From Polyangium jinanense (GTDB taxonomy: Bacteria > Myxococcota > Polyangia > Polyangiales > Polyangiaceae), in assembly GCF_028435365.1 (NCBI RefSeq), contig NZ_JAGTJJ010000046.1, forward strand, positions 28,178 through 92,177: a DNA stretch of 64,000 nt, read 5' to 3'. Position 1 is the first letter of the stretch. Every line of letters begins with the position of its first letter. The position numbers and the translations under genes are program-made. This document shows, piece after piece, positions 8,644 to 20,149 of this stretch. The notes under the pieces are model-generated. The model had not been told where the DNA came from. It ran no database searches and saw only the letters and a program-made list of their open reading frames with translations.

Positions 8644-9666
8644 CTACCAGCGAGCGCGCATCTCCTCGGCCCAGCCGAAGAGGCCGTCCACGATCACGCG
8701 CTCGCCCCCGTCGCCCTGCACCTCGCCGGAGAAACGACCGAAGCACAGATGGAGATCCGCGCCGGCCACGACGAGCGGCACCTTCGTCCGTTTTTCGTGC
8801 GCCGGATGGAAGTCGAGCCGCACCCGATCGGAGGTTTCCGTCATGATCCGCCACGGTCTGCGAAAATCGCGGCGGTCATAGTCGAACCGGACGTCTTCGC
8901 CGACCTTGTGGAGCCGGCCGTCGATACAGATTCCATTTTCGGTCGCCCCCGTCCCATCGGTCCACTTGCCGCCGAATTGCAAGCCGACGACCTTCCCATC
9001 GACGACCCCCGACGCCGACGCCCAGTTCCAGACGGTATGCGTGGGCCAGACGCCGCGACCGAAATCGAGGCAGCCGAAGGCCTGCTTTTCTGGGCCGATC
9101 ACCTGCTCGACGCCGTCCACGCGGACGATCCCGGTCGCGGGGAGCGTGTTTTGCTTCGAGGTGAACTGGAACAACCTCTCACTCCACGGCACCACGACAT
9201 TGAGCGTCTCGTGCCCGGGCGGCCGAGCCACGAGCACGTCGGCCTCCACCAAGCGCCCGCGGCTCTGGAACCTGGTGACGAGGCGCGTGCCTCGGCTCTC
9301 CTCCCTGAATTCCAGTCGGAGCCCGAGCCCTTCGAACACGATATCGGCGCCGCCGACCGTGTCAGGCTGCGAGAACCCGAGCGCGAGTGGGACGGGGACG
9401 ACCTTTTCGAGCTCGCGGCCGGTCTCCAGATCGAGGAGAAGCGCGCTCGCCATGCCGAGGTAGTCGAAGTCCGCGTACGTCAGCGACAGGACGCCGCCCT
9501 CCCAGGTGACGCCCCAGTAATCCCAGCGCTTCCTTCGCCCCCAGGGGCCGCGCAGGTTGCATCGATGCAGGGGCCTTCGCGACCAACCCTTCGCCTCGGG
9601 GTTCAGCCGACCCTCCGGCGTGCAGAGGGCCACGTAGCGGTCGAGCTCGTGAGAATTTCCGCTCAT
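8644..9666 (-). CDS. DUF2804 family protein
   Basis: Start chosen at ATG 9666 (MSGNSHELDRYVALC) because GGAGG lies eight bases upstream; ATG 9693 is the other option. The 340 residues match the DUF2804 pattern: LCTPEGRLNPEAKGWSRRP at the N-terminus, WDYWGVTWEGGVLSLTYAD, FGCLDFGRGVWPTHTVWNW and GLQFGGKWTDGTGATENGI. Members are beta-rich proteins of about 330-350 residues; their biochemical role is unknown, although a lipocalin-like lipid-binding role has been suggested by fold. No signal peptide is present. The gene is convergent with the GT-C-like gene, the two stop codons being one base apart. Confidence 0.88.
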   Translation of the reverse strand: MSGNSHELDRYVALCTPEGRLNPEAKGWSRRPLHRCNLRGPWGRRKRWDYWGVTWEGGVLSLTYADFDYLGMASALLLDLETGRELEKVVPVPLALGFSQPDTVGGADIVFEGLGLRLEFREESRGTRLVTRFQSRGRLVEADVLVARPPGHETLNVVVPWSERLFQFTSKQNTLPATGIVRVDGVEQVIGPEKQAFGCLDFGRGVWPTHTVWNWASASGVVDGKVVGLQFGGKWTDGTGATENGICIDGRLHKVGEDVRFDYDRRDFRRPWRIMTETSDRVRLDFHPAHEKRTKVPLVVAGADLHLCFGRFSGEVQGDGGERVIVDGLFGWAEEMRARW

Positions 9667-9770
9667 CCGGAGAGCCTCCACGGATTTTCTCATGAATTTT
9701 CTAGCTTGTAAAGTGGCTCGTGGGGGGCCATATCCCGGGGCGCGTCAGGCATCCCCCGGAGGGTCAACCC

Positions 9771-11060
9771 ATGTCGTCACGATTCAAGCCCGAGGTCTAT
9801 GCCATCGATTTCGGCACCACCAATTCGCTGCTGGCGGCGGCGAACGCCACGTCCACGTGCCCCCCGATCCCCCTCGACGACGCTGCGTCCGATCCGACCA
9901 TCCTGCGCAGCCTGCTCTTTTTCGGCAAGAACGAGTTCTCGTGCGGCGCGGTGGCCATCCGCGACTTCGTCGCGAGCGGCATGCAAGGGCGGCTCATCCG
10001 CTCGATCAAGAAATTTCTCCCCGATCGCGGTTTCTCCGGCACGCAGATCAACCAGCGCGTCGTCACCATCGAGGATCTGATCAGCCGCTTCTTGCGGCTG
10101 ATGCGTGACCGCGCGAACCGCCATTTCGACGCCGACGTCACGCGCGTCGTGCTGGGGAGGCCGGCCATGTTCTCGCTCGATCCCGAGGAGGACCGGCTCG
10201 CCCAGAATCGGCTCGAACGCGCGGCGCAGAGCGCGGGTTTCTCCGAGGTCGCCTTTTGCCCCGAGCCCGTCGCAGCCGCCCACGATTTCGAGCTCGAGCT
10301 CGATCGGCCCATGACCGTCCTCGTGGCCGATTTCGGCGGCGGGACCTCGGATTACACGGTCGTGCGGATGCGGCCGGAGGGTTTTGCGGCCTCGGACGTG
10401 CTCTCGCTCGGAGGCGTGTCCGTGGCCGGCGACGCGCTCGACGGGAGCTTGATGCGCCACAAGATCGCGCGCCATTTCGGCGCGGAGGTCACCTACCAGG
10501 TCCCGCTCGGCAAGAACCTGCTCACGATGCCGCGGGGGATCATGGAAAAGCTCTGCTCGCCGGCAGACATGGCCGTGCTGCAGCACCGGGACATGCTCGC
10601 GTTCCTGCGCGACGTGCAAGCGTGGTCGCTCGGGGACGACGACCAGCGGCGAATGGATCAACTCCTCTGCCTGGTCGAGGATTCACTCGCGTTCCAAGTG
10701 TTCGAGGCCATCGAACACAGCAAGTGCGCGCTCTCGGAGGTGACGAGAACGCAGTTCGCCTACGAATACCCGACGATGAGCATCCACGAATGGATCACCC
10801 GCGACGAGTTCGAGGCCGGCGCCGAGCGATCGATTGACGCGATCTTGCGGGCGCTCGATCGAACGCTCGAAGAGGCTGGGCTCGGCTTCGGGTCGATCGA
10901 CGTGGTTTGTTGCACCGGAGGAACGGCGCGGGTCCCGCGGCTCGCGCGCGCGCTCGAAGAGCGATTCGGGCAAGGGAAGCTCCGCAAGCTGCGGAGCTTC
11001 CATTCGGTCGTGCAGGGGCTCGCGGAGCGGGCGCGGAAGATCGCGCGCGGCCTCGATTGA
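9771..11060 (+). CDS. Hsp70-like protein (YegD type)
   Basis: ATG 9771 is preceded by GGAGG at good distance. The 429 residues show the actin/Hsp70 ATPase signatures: phosphate-1 loop YAIDFGTTNSLLA near the N-terminus, VVLGRPAMF, phosphate-2 VADFGGGTSDYTVVRM around residue 185, and the adenosine loop VVCCTGGTARVPRLARAL near residue 375. The length is that of the ATPase domain alone: the substrate-binding domain of DnaK and the C-terminal lid are absent, as in YegD-like chaperone relatives. It probably hydrolyses ATP as a client or complex regulator in the cytoplasm. It is monocistronic and convergent with the next gene (gap four bases). Confidence 0.88.
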   Translation: MSSRFKPEVYAIDFGTTNSLLAAANATSTCPPIPLDDAASDPTILRSLLFFGKNEFSCGAVAIRDFVASGMQGRLIRSIKKFLPDRGFSGTQINQRVVTIEDLISRFLRLMRDRANRHFDADVTRVVLGRPAMFSLDPEEDRLAQNRLERAAQSAGFSEVAFCPEPVAAAHDFELELDRPMTVLVADFGGGTSDYTVVRMRPEGFAASDVLSLGGVSVAGDALDGSLMRHKIARHFGAEVTYQVPLGKNLLTMPRGIMEKLCSPADMAVLQHRDMLAFLRDVQAWSLGDDDQRRMDQLLCLVEDSLAFQVFEAIEHSKCALSEVTRTQFAYEYPTMSIHEWITRDEFEAGAERSIDAILRALDRTLEEAGLGFGSIDVVCCTGGTARVPRLARALEERFGQGKLRKLRSFHSVVQGLAERARKIARGLD

Positions 11061-11064
11061 AGCC

Positions 11065-12093
11065 TCAGCCGAGGAGGGGGTGCAGCGGGACGAACCCGAG
11101 GTAGGCCTTGGCCGCCAAGGGCTCGTCCGGCGCGAGGACGAGCTTGATCCCGATCGTGGTCGATACGGGGCTCGGGGCGCGATGCTCGGGCAGGGCGAGC
11201 CGCGCGTAGGGCGGGAACCGGAGGAGGGCGTCGCGTTTGTCCGGCGTACACACTTCCCGGGTGACGAGCTCGTCGAGGATCGGGCTCCAGCGAGGATCGC
11301 CGGGGGGATGATGCAGTTCGATGCCGAGCGTCGGTAGGACACGGCCTCCGATGTCCAGGTGAAAGCCGATCCGCATGTTCGCGGGGACCATGGTGGCGAG
11401 GAGGGGTTCGAGCCGCGAGCGCGGTCCGGGCCATTCGATTCGATCCAGATAAGCCGGGAGCTCGTCCCGGGGGATTGTGGCGACGAGGCGGAGCGCGTCG
11501 ATGCCGCGCGACGCGAGCGGCGCGACGTGGAGAACGCGGCCTCGGCGGGGCAATCGTTCGACGAGATGCGCCACGGTGTCGAACGTCGCGCACGGGAGCG
11601 GGCGCCCGAGCAGGAGCGAGGTCGCGCGGTCGAGGATGTCGAGACAAACAGCGCGCCCTCGTTCGTCCTGCTCCTCCGGCGGCTCTCCGTCACAGATGTG
11701 CCGCTCGATGCAGGGGAACGGGAGCGGTTGGGGTGCGGCGACGGAGTCCCCGTTCACGTCGAATTCGAGCCACAACGCAGGGACCTCGGTGTGGAGCCGC
11801 GACGCGGGATCGTCCCATTCTACGCAAAAATCGAGCACACCGCGCCACGCCCGCGCATCGAGCGCGGGAGCGCAACGCAGGAGGGCCCGAGGTCCGCCCG
11901 AACGCGCGAGCAGATACATCAGAAAATCGACCCGCGGGTTTTCCTCGAGACGGCATTCGAGGGCGATGCCGGACGCGGCCCTCGGCAGCCCTCGCGTGAC
12001 GGCCTGGAGCGCGCTCCGGGCGGCGTCCACGAGCAGGGCCTCCGGGAGGAGCGTCGCGACGAGGTCGAGCATCACGTCGGGCGCGACGATCAC
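11065..12093 (-). CDS. Hypothetical protein, about 342 aa, coupled to the upstream gene
   Basis: The best start is GTG 12093, whose codon overlaps the TGA stop of the upstream gene (GTGA), with GGAAGGGGGG just upstream; this indicates translational coupling. ATG 12111 is an in-frame alternative. I do not recognise the family. The protein has two similar-looking halves, each with alternating beta and helix segments (ALWLEFDVNGDSV in one, NMRIGFHLDIGGRVL in the other), ending with ISTTIGIKLVLAPDEPLAAKAYLG-like strands. No signal peptide, membrane helix or catalytic motif is seen. It probably acts together with the 187-residue protein encoded just before it. Confidence 0.7.
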   Translation of the reverse strand: MIVAPDVMLDLVATLLPEALLVDAARSALQAVTRGLPRAASGIALECRLEENPRVDFLMYLLARSGGPRALLRCAPALDARAWRGVLDFCVEWDDPASRLHTEVPALWLEFDVNGDSVAAPQPLPFPCIERHICDGEPPEEQDERGRAVCLDILDRATSLLLGRPLPCATFDTVAHLVERLPRRGRVLHVAPLASRGIDALRLVATIPRDELPAYLDRIEWPGPRSRLEPLLATMVPANMRIGFHLDIGGRVLPTLGIELHHPPGDPRWSPILDELVTREVCTPDKRDALLRFPPYARLALPEHRAPSPVSTTIGIKLVLAPDEPLAAKAYLGFVPLHPLLG

Positions 12094-12653
12094 CGCTTGC
12101 CCCCCTTCCACACACCGCCGATCTCGAAGCCGAGCTGGAGGTTCTCCAGGGGCAGCGGCGGGGCGCTCGCGCCCTCGTCTTCTCGCCGGGGATTCGCGAA
12201 GACCCAGTACACGCCCTGGTGCGCGTCCGGAGGGAGGGCGAAGCGCAGGGTGACCTTTTCTCCGCCAGGCGTGGTCTCCACTTGCCCGATTTCCCCTCGA
12301 ATGTGCGTATCCCCATGACGCAGCTCACATTGGGTGAACGCGCCCTCGAGCCTGGTCGCGAACACGGTGAGGAGCAGCTCGCCGTCCCGGGCCTCCCAGA
12401 AAAAGCCGGTCACCGTTTGTCGGCCGTAGACCCAGGGCAATGGTGTCGGCCCGACAAACGCCGCGGACGGTCTCGTTCGACTTATCTCGGCCGATAATGC
12501 TGCGACGATGCGACGCCGATCGCTCGACAGCAGGATCTCCTTCTCCTCCGCGGACAGGTCCCCCCGCCGGGATACGACCGCGACCGGATCCCGCCGGTAA
12601 GCCTCCTGGATGTCCGGATCCTGCGCCAGGCTCATGATGAACGCGAGCAGCAT
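12090..12653 (-). CDS. Hypothetical protein with LigA-like N-terminal helical domain, 187 aa
   Basis: ATG 12653. The first 45 residues (AFIMSLAQDPDIQEAYRRDP, then VSRRGDLSAEEKEILLSSD) follow the pattern of the small helical domain found in LigA-type extradiol dioxygenase subunits and in many short actinobacterial and myxobacterial peptides: hydrophobic-x-x-LA-x-DP, about ten residues, DP, then G-LS-x-EE-x-x-x-L-x-S. The rest (about residues 65-187) is beta-rich, with GELLLTVFATRLEG and GEKVTLRFALP, resembling an immunoglobulin-like sandwich. It is the first gene of a two-gene unit with the protein that follows (GTGA overlap). Function unknown; an N-terminal leader-like domain attached to a beta domain is unusual. 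Confidence 0.7.
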   Translation of the reverse strand: MLLAFIMSLAQDPDIQEAYRRDPVAVVSRRGDLSAEEKEILLSSDRRRIVAALSAEISRTRPSAAFVGPTPLPWVYGRQTVTGFFWEARDGELLLTVFATRLEGAFTQCELRHGDTHIRGEIGQVETTPGGEKVTLRFALPPDAHQGVYWVFANPRREDEGASAPPLPLENLQLGFEIGGVWKGGKR

Positions 12654-12689
12654 GTGTGCCTCCCCTTGTGCCGTCGAAGAAGCGAACCG

Positions 12690-14273
12690 TCAGCGCGCGT
12701 GATGGTAAAATACGTAATTGGAACCCATCGTGCTCGCGAGGGTGATGTCCGGCGCCGGCGAATGCGTGTAGCGGACGCGGATCTGCTCCCCGGGCGAAAG
12801 GCGTCGCGCGAAGGAAATCCAGTTGTCGCCGGGGACCACCACGTATGCGCCGCGGCCGAGGAGAGCGCCGTCGCGGCGTACTTCGAGGATGTCCTCGACG
12901 AGCTGGGCCGAGAGCGTCAACCCGGCCTGCGGTTTTTCGATCATGAAGGACTCGACGGTCTCGACGAGGGCGCTCCGATCGAGATCCGCCACAGCAATCG
13001 CCTCGCCGACGCCGCACGTGCTGGAGGACCACGCGGGGGTCGTGTCGAAGGCGCGCGACGTTCCGAGGAAGATGACGAGCGGCGCGCCATACCCGTAAAA
13101 CTGTGGGCCCCAGCGGCTCGCGAGCAGGTCGAGCGCGCCGTCGCCGTTCACGTCGGCGAGGCGGACGCCCGCGCCCCAGCCCGAGGTGTCCGAGGTCCAG
13201 ATGGGATCGGCGCTGGAAAAAGGCCAGTAGGCCATCAGGCGCGAATCGCTGCCGATGCCGCCCGCGCAACTCTCGGGTGGGGGCGGGCTCGGGTAGAGGT
13301 TGCCCACATACGCGCGGGGCACGGTCGGCGGGCGCGCCTGCGCGAGCTCGTCGGGCGGGACGAAGTCCTTGTAATGGTCGTTGTAAAACGTGACGATCCC
13401 CCGACGACCGCCGATCTTCCCAACATCGACGAAGAGCGGAATGCCGCGCTCGACGCGAGCTTTCCAGGACTCCGACGTCTCGAGTTTCACGTTGCCGCCC
13501 TCGTCGAGGGTTCCCCGATACACCGGCAGCCCCCGCGCGGCGACGAGGAGATCGAGGAATCCGTCGCCGTCGATGTCTGCGAATTTCGGGGTGAGGGCGT
13601 GCATGCTGGCGTCGGATCTCCATGCAGGCGCCTCCGACAGCGTGCCTCCGTCGTTTGCATAGATCCGTACGCGCCCAGGCTCGACCTTGCCCTCGAAGGC
13701 GACGGCGACGGCGAGATCGAGGTCACCGTCGCCGTCATAATCGCCGAGCGCGGCGCCTACGCTCGAAAATTCGTCGGCCGTGTAAAAGCTGGGCGTCCGC
13801 TCGAGCGTGCCGCCGCGATTGAAGTAGACCTTGGCGTACCCCGACGTGGCCGCGTCTCTCCAGGGGCCCACCGTGACCGCGACGTCGACGAATCCGTCGA
13901 GATCGATGTCCCCCACGGCGATTCCGGTGTGGTAATCCTCGTCCTCCGAAGACCAGCTCGGCTCGCTCGGGAAGCCGCCCCGACCGTCGTTGCGATACAC
14001 GGTCACGGGACGCCACGAAAGGTCGTTCCCATTGGCGACGACGAGGTCCTTGAACCCGTCGCCGTCGATGTCCGCGAGGGCGGCCCCGAGCGAATGCATT
14101 TCCGCGTCGGCGGATCGATATCCCGGCTCCGTCGGGTAGGGAGGAGCAACCGGAGGCTTGGACTCGCGGCCGCCGAAAACCGCGGGATCACGAGGCGCCG
14201 CCCCGAAGAGGGCTCCTACGAGCGCGAAGCACACCATCCCGATCCCGATCCTGGTCGCGGTGCCCCATGCCAT
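12690..14273 (-). CDS. FG-GAP/VCBS repeat protein, secreted, 527 aa
   Basis: ATG 14273 with an N-terminal hydrophobic export signal (IGMVCFALVGALFGAA). It holds at least five FG-GAP repeats with the calcium-binding D-x-D-x-D-G core: ADIDGDGFKDLVV, GDIDLDGFVDVAV, GDYDGDGDLDLAV, ADIDGDGFLDLLV and ADVNGDGALDLLA. These build an integrin-like seven-bladed propeller. The last about 100 residues form a beta domain (SALVETVESFMIEKPQAGLT..) resembling an Ig-like fold. Expected location: periplasm or cell surface. It is followed by the kinase gene on the same strand after a 15-base gap reading upstream (kinase stop at 14289 precedes this start), so the two could be co-transcribed, with the kinase first. 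Confidence 0.82.
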   Translation of the reverse strand: MAWGTATRIGIGMVCFALVGALFGAAPRDPAVFGGRESKPPVAPPYPTEPGYRSADAEMHSLGAALADIDGDGFKDLVVANGNDLSWRPVTVYRNDGRGGFPSEPSWSSEDEDYHTGIAVGDIDLDGFVDVAVTVGPWRDAATSGYAKVYFNRGGTLERTPSFYTADEFSSVGAALGDYDGDGDLDLAVAVAFEGKVEPGRVRIYANDGGTLSEAPAWRSDASMHALTPKFADIDGDGFLDLLVAARGLPVYRGTLDEGGNVKLETSESWKARVERGIPLFVDVGKIGGRRGIVTFYNDHYKDFVPPDELAQARPPTVPRAYVGNLYPSPPPPESCAGGIGSDSRLMAYWPFSSADPIWTSDTSGWGAGVRLADVNGDGALDLLASRWGPQFYGYGAPLVIFLGTSRAFDTTPAWSSSTCGVGEAIAVADLDRSALVETVESFMIEKPQAGLTLSAQLVEDILEVRRDGALLGRGAYVVVPGDNWISFARRLSPGEQIRVRYTHSPAPDITLASTMGSNYVFYHHAR

Positions 14274-14288
14274 TGCTGTCGCTCCCCA

Positions 14289-17200
14289 TCATTCCGGCGC
14301 TTCGATCCCGAGGCCGGGCGCGAAGATCGCGGCCCAGCGATCGGGCCGCCGCACGCCGAGTTGCTCCATGACCGTATCGGCGACGGTCACGAGCGCGCGC
14401 CCGGAGTCGCCGCCGGAGAGCTCGCCCTTGCGGCGGCGCGCGCAGGCCGCGTGCAGCGCCATTTCGGCCTCGTCGAAGCCACGAATGGCGGCGTCGAGGT
14501 GGGCGAGGGCCTCGTCTTCATGCCCGCGGAGCCGCGCCACGGCGGCCCGGAGCAAGGCCGCGGAAGGGGGGGCATCGGCGCGAATCTCGCCTTCGAGCCG
14601 CGACGCGATTCGTTCGGCTTCCCGCGCGAGCCGCGCGCGGCGGCGGGGTGGCGCCTCCGCGGCGATGGCAATCGCGGTGCGCGCGCGGAGAAACAGCATG
14701 TCGATCCGGGACGGCTGCACGCGGAGCTGTTGCGACCGGACAATGGCGCCCCACGCTTGCAGGACGCGCCTGCGCGCCATGGGGGCGTGGCCCTCGTAGA
14801 GGTCCGCGTAGGCCTCGATCCGGAGCGCGTACATGTGCTGCACGTGCATGCCCCCGCGGGTCCAGGACGCGACGCCCTCGCGCACGCGGCGGCGCGCCTC
14901 CTCGACATCGTCGGCGGCGATGCGCGTGACGGCGGATGCGCTGGACGCGCTGATGGCCGCGAAAAGATTGCCGAGCGACGTGGCCTCGCGATGCCAGGCC
15001 GCAGTGCGTTCCGCGAGCTCCTTTAGACGCCCCATCGCGTCGAGGGCGATGACGGCGACGACGTGCGCCATGTTATGGTACATCGCGAGATCGAGCCTGC
15101 GGCTGCGGAGATGGCGGCCGATGGCGTCATAACGATCGAGCGCCGCTCGCCAGCGCCCCTCGATCATGGTGGTCGCCGCGCCGTACATGGAAACGGTCTC
15201 CATGACATCGGGATCGTCGCAGCCGCTCGCGATTTCCGCTGCCCGCGCGAGGAGGCGCGCCCCCTCGGCCACCGCGGACGGCCCACCTTGCAGGAGCGAC
15301 AATTGCGCATACGTGCCAAGCGCCTGGGCGATCCGCGCGGGTTCGCCGGCGTCGAGCGCGAGACCGAGGCCGCGTATCAAAAACGCGCACGATCGCAGCG
15401 GATCGACGTCCGTCAGGGCCATGCTAACCGCCATGCAAACGTCGATCCGGGCGAGCACAGCCGGATCGACGTCGATAGCGTCGTGAGGCTGGAAATCGTA
15501 GCCACGACGCCGAATTCGAAGAATTCCCCGGAGGGCCATCATGGCGACGCTGGCGGTCGTCCTGGGCGGACGCAGACCGAGCCCGGGCAGGAACGTCGAG
15601 AGGACGCGGTTGCCCTCGTCCAGATGCCCGCCTACGAAAAGTTGCTCGATTGCGCGACGTCGCAAATCGAGCGCCTCGCGGGGAGGCGCTCCGTCGGCGC
15701 ATTCGAGGTAAAGCTCGGCTGCTTCCCGGCAACGACCCGCGTGCGCCAGCGCGTGGGCCCGACGGACCTTGATTTCGTGCGTCGTCTCCGGGGTATCCGC
15801 GGGCCCTCCGCGCCCCCAGTCGAGTGCGAGCGCGTAAAGCTCGGCCGCATGGGCGAAGGCCAGCGCCTCGCTCGCCCGGTCGGCCGCGGCGATCGCGTAA
15901 TGCGCCGCCTTGAACCTCTCTCCAGCACTCTGGAAATGCATCGCGAGCTCCTCCGGTTCGACCTCGGGCGACGTCTCCAGCACGGATGCCAAGCGCTCGT
16001 GCAGCGCGGCGAGCGCAGAGGCGTCGAGCATGGCGAGGATCGCGTCGCGGAGACGATCATGGGAGACCTCGCAGCCAGGGCGCTCATGCACGCTGCATAC
16101 CCTCAGCAGTCCTGCCGAACGCAGAGGCGTCAGGTAAGCGAGCGCTTCGTCGGCGAGCTCGGCCGCCGCGAATGCGATATCCTGTTCGAGCGGGCGCCCT
16201 GCGACCGCCACGATTTCGAGGAGCCGCCTCGAGGGCGCGGGTGCCGCGCTGAGCCTCTCCCGCATCGCCTCGCGCAGATCGACCCGCGGCACGGCGCGTG
16301 GCCCGGCCGCGAGGACGTGCCGCGCGAGCTCCTCGATGGAGAAGGGATTGCCCTCCGATTCCCGCACGACGGCCCGCGCCGTCGCCTCGTCCGCCGAGGG
16401 CCCGAGGCGATCCATGGCGAGCGCGATCGCCTGCTCGTGCGTGAGCGGCCCGAGGTCCACGTCGTGGAGCCGGATCAGGCCTCCCGCCGCGGCGACGAGC
16501 TGCCCGAAACGCGCCACGAATGCGCTCCGCTCGACCTCGTCGCTGCGGTGACAGGCGAGCATGAGCATCGCAGGCGCGTCGGGCGGTGAAAGCAGCTCGA
16601 AGAGGAGCTCGGCGCTGTCGACGTCGCCCCATTGCAAGTCGTCGATGCAGAGCACGAGCGGGCCGCGCGCGGCGAGGCACCGGAGGAGGTCTTTGAGCGC
16701 CTGAAATGCACGAATTCGCGCCCTGGGCGGGTCGATGGCTTCCGCTCGGTCCTCCGCCTGCGGGGCGGGGTCGATGAGCCCGAGCACCGGGAAGATTCGC
16801 TCGAGGTCCTGCAGATTCGGCGGGACCAGGGACCGCGTTTCCTCCGGCGGGAGGTTTTTCACGTACCGCGCGAGCGCGTCCACGAGGCTATCGAGCGCCT
16901 TGTACGGCACCGATTCGCGATCATGACAGCGGCCACGAAGGACGATGGCTCCTTCCCAGCGGTGGAGCGCCGCGAGGAACGTCGATGCGAGCGCGCTTTT
17001 TCCCACGCCGGACGCGCCCGAGAGCCGGACGAGCACCGCGCGATCGGCCGAGCTCTCCCGAAATGCCTCGAAGAGCGACGCCATTTCGCGCTCGCGTCCG
17101 ACGAGCGCGTGCCTTTGCCGGATCTCGACGAGCCGTGGATGCGCGACCTCGACGGGCGCCTCCGTCACCTCGAGCCGGGCAGCAATCTCCTCGTCCGACG

Positions 17201-18071
17201 GTCGCATCCTCGGATCGCCCCGGAGGAGCGCAAGGCAAAGCTCTTCGAGATCCTCGGGCACGTGCTCGGCAAGGATCGACGGAGGAATCGGACGGGTCGA
17301 GAGTTTCGCGTAAAGGACGTCCTCCACGCTGCCCTCGAACGGGAGGTGCCCCGCGAGCGCCTCGTAAAGCATCACGCCGACGCTGTACCAATCACTTTCG
17401 CGACGGCCCGGCTCGCCCAGGATCTGCTCGGGCGCCATGTACGCAGGCGTGCCGACGATGCCCTCGTGCAGAGCCGAAAGCTCGCCGGACGGCAAAGGCG
17501 AGAGCTCCCGCGCGAGCCCGAAGTCGAGGATCACGACCCTGTCGGCCTTCGTAAGGAGCACATTCGAGGGCTTCAGATCCAGATGCAATACGTCGGCGGC
17601 ATGAAGCGCGCGGACGCCACGCACGAAGCGGGAGAACACGAACCGGAGCCGCGCGGCGTCGAGCGGACGCACGGCCGCGCGCGTGGCGACCCGATCCTCG
17701 ATGTCGCGAGGAGGCTTGCGCCGCACGATCGACGCGGAGAGGTCACCCGTGCAGCCGGGCACGAAGCCGCTCAGCAAATGTTCGCCCTCGACGAACTCCA
17801 TCGAGAGCGCCCAGCGGCCCTCGTCGTAGATGAGCTCGTGGAACATCACGAGGTTCGGGTGCGTGATGTCCGCGAGCACGCGGAACTCCTGCTTGAAGCG
17901 GAGCAGCGCCGCCGCGTCGTCCTGGTAGAGGACCTTGAGGGCCACCCGCGCGCCGTACCGGAGGTCGATCGCCTCGTAGACGACGCCGAAACCGCCGGCG
18001 CCGAGGTGGCGGAGGATCGAGAATCGTTCGCTCGATTGGTTCTCCTTGCGTGGATTGCGTGGAGCGCCCAT
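14289..18071 (-). CDS. Serine/threonine kinase with AAA ATPase and TPR-like regions, 1260 aa
   Basis: ATG 18071 (MGAPRNPRKENQ) leaves a 170-base gap to the divergent activator; the in-frame start at 18224 would leave 17. Kinase domain, residues about 17-300: glycine loop GAGGFG (24-29), Lys46 in VALKV, catalytic HLDLKPSN (163-170), DFG (183-185), APE in YMAPEQ. The residue before the catalytic Asp is Leu, so it is a non-RD kinase and may not need activation-loop phosphorylation. An AAA/STAND-like ATPase follows: Walker A GASGVGKS (352-359), Walker B LVLCIDDLQW (472-481). The C-terminal 600 residues are TPR-like helices. This kinase-ATPase-TPR layout is common in myxobacteria. It probably phosphorylates or scaffolds signalling partners; the divergent FHA-domain regulator is an obvious candidate. 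Confidence 0.9.
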   Translation of the reverse strand: MGAPRNPRKENQSSERFSILRHLGAGGFGVVYEAIDLRYGARVALKVLYQDDAAALLRFKQEFRVLADITHPNLVMFHELIYDEGRWALSMEFVEGEHLLSGFVPGCTGDLSASIVRRKPPRDIEDRVATRAAVRPLDAARLRFVFSRFVRGVRALHAADVLHLDLKPSNVLLTKADRVVILDFGLARELSPLPSGELSALHEGIVGTPAYMAPEQILGEPGRRESDWYSVGVMLYEALAGHLPFEGSVEDVLYAKLSTRPIPPSILAEHVPEDLEELCLALLRGDPRMRPSDEEIAARLEVTEAPVEVAHPRLVEIRQRHALVGREREMASLFEAFRESSADRAVLVRLSGASGVGKSALASTFLAALHRWEGAIVLRGRCHDRESVPYKALDSLVDALARYVKNLPPEETRSLVPPNLQDLERIFPVLGLIDPAPQAEDRAEAIDPPRARIRAFQALKDLLRCLAARGPLVLCIDDLQWGDVDSAELLFELLSPPDAPAMLMLACHRSDEVERSAFVARFGQLVAAAGGLIRLHDVDLGPLTHEQAIALAMDRLGPSADEATARAVVRESEGNPFSIEELARHVLAAGPRAVPRVDLREAMRERLSAAPAPSRRLLEIVAVAGRPLEQDIAFAAAELADEALAYLTPLRSAGLLRVCSVHERPGCEVSHDRLRDAILAMLDASALAALHERLASVLETSPEVEPEELAMHFQSAGERFKAAHYAIAAADRASEALAFAHAAELYALALDWGRGGPADTPETTHEIKVRRAHALAHAGRCREAAELYLECADGAPPREALDLRRRAIEQLFVGGHLDEGNRVLSTFLPGLGLRPPRTTASVAMMALRGILRIRRRGYDFQPHDAIDVDPAVLARIDVCMAVSMALTDVDPLRSCAFLIRGLGLALDAGEPARIAQALGTYAQLSLLQGGPSAVAEGARLLARAAEIASGCDDPDVMETVSMYGAATTMIEGRWRAALDRYDAIGRHLRSRRLDLAMYHNMAHVVAVIALDAMGRLKELAERTAAWHREATSLGNLFAAISASSASAVTRIAADDVEEARRRVREGVASWTRGGMHVQHMYALRIEAYADLYEGHAPMARRRVLQAWGAIVRSQQLRVQPSRIDMLFLRARTAIAIAAEAPPRRRARLAREAERIASRLEGEIRADAPPSAALLRAAVARLRGHEDEALAHLDAAIRGFDEAEMALHAACARRRKGELSGGDSGRALVTVADTVMEQLGVRRPDRWAAIFAPGLGIEAPE

Positions 18072-18241
18072 GGTGTCCGCGGCGAGGAAGCGCGACGGCC
18101 TTGCGGCCCTATGGTGCTGGGAGGGTCGTTCGGCATCCGGAGGTTGCCACGAATTTCGCGCGGTCACGTCGGCCGGCTCGGTGTCCTTACTTCGCCCATC
18201 GACCCGCGCGCGTGGATCGGACAAGATTGCAGGGGATCAAC

Positions 18242-20149
<1,908 letters not shown>

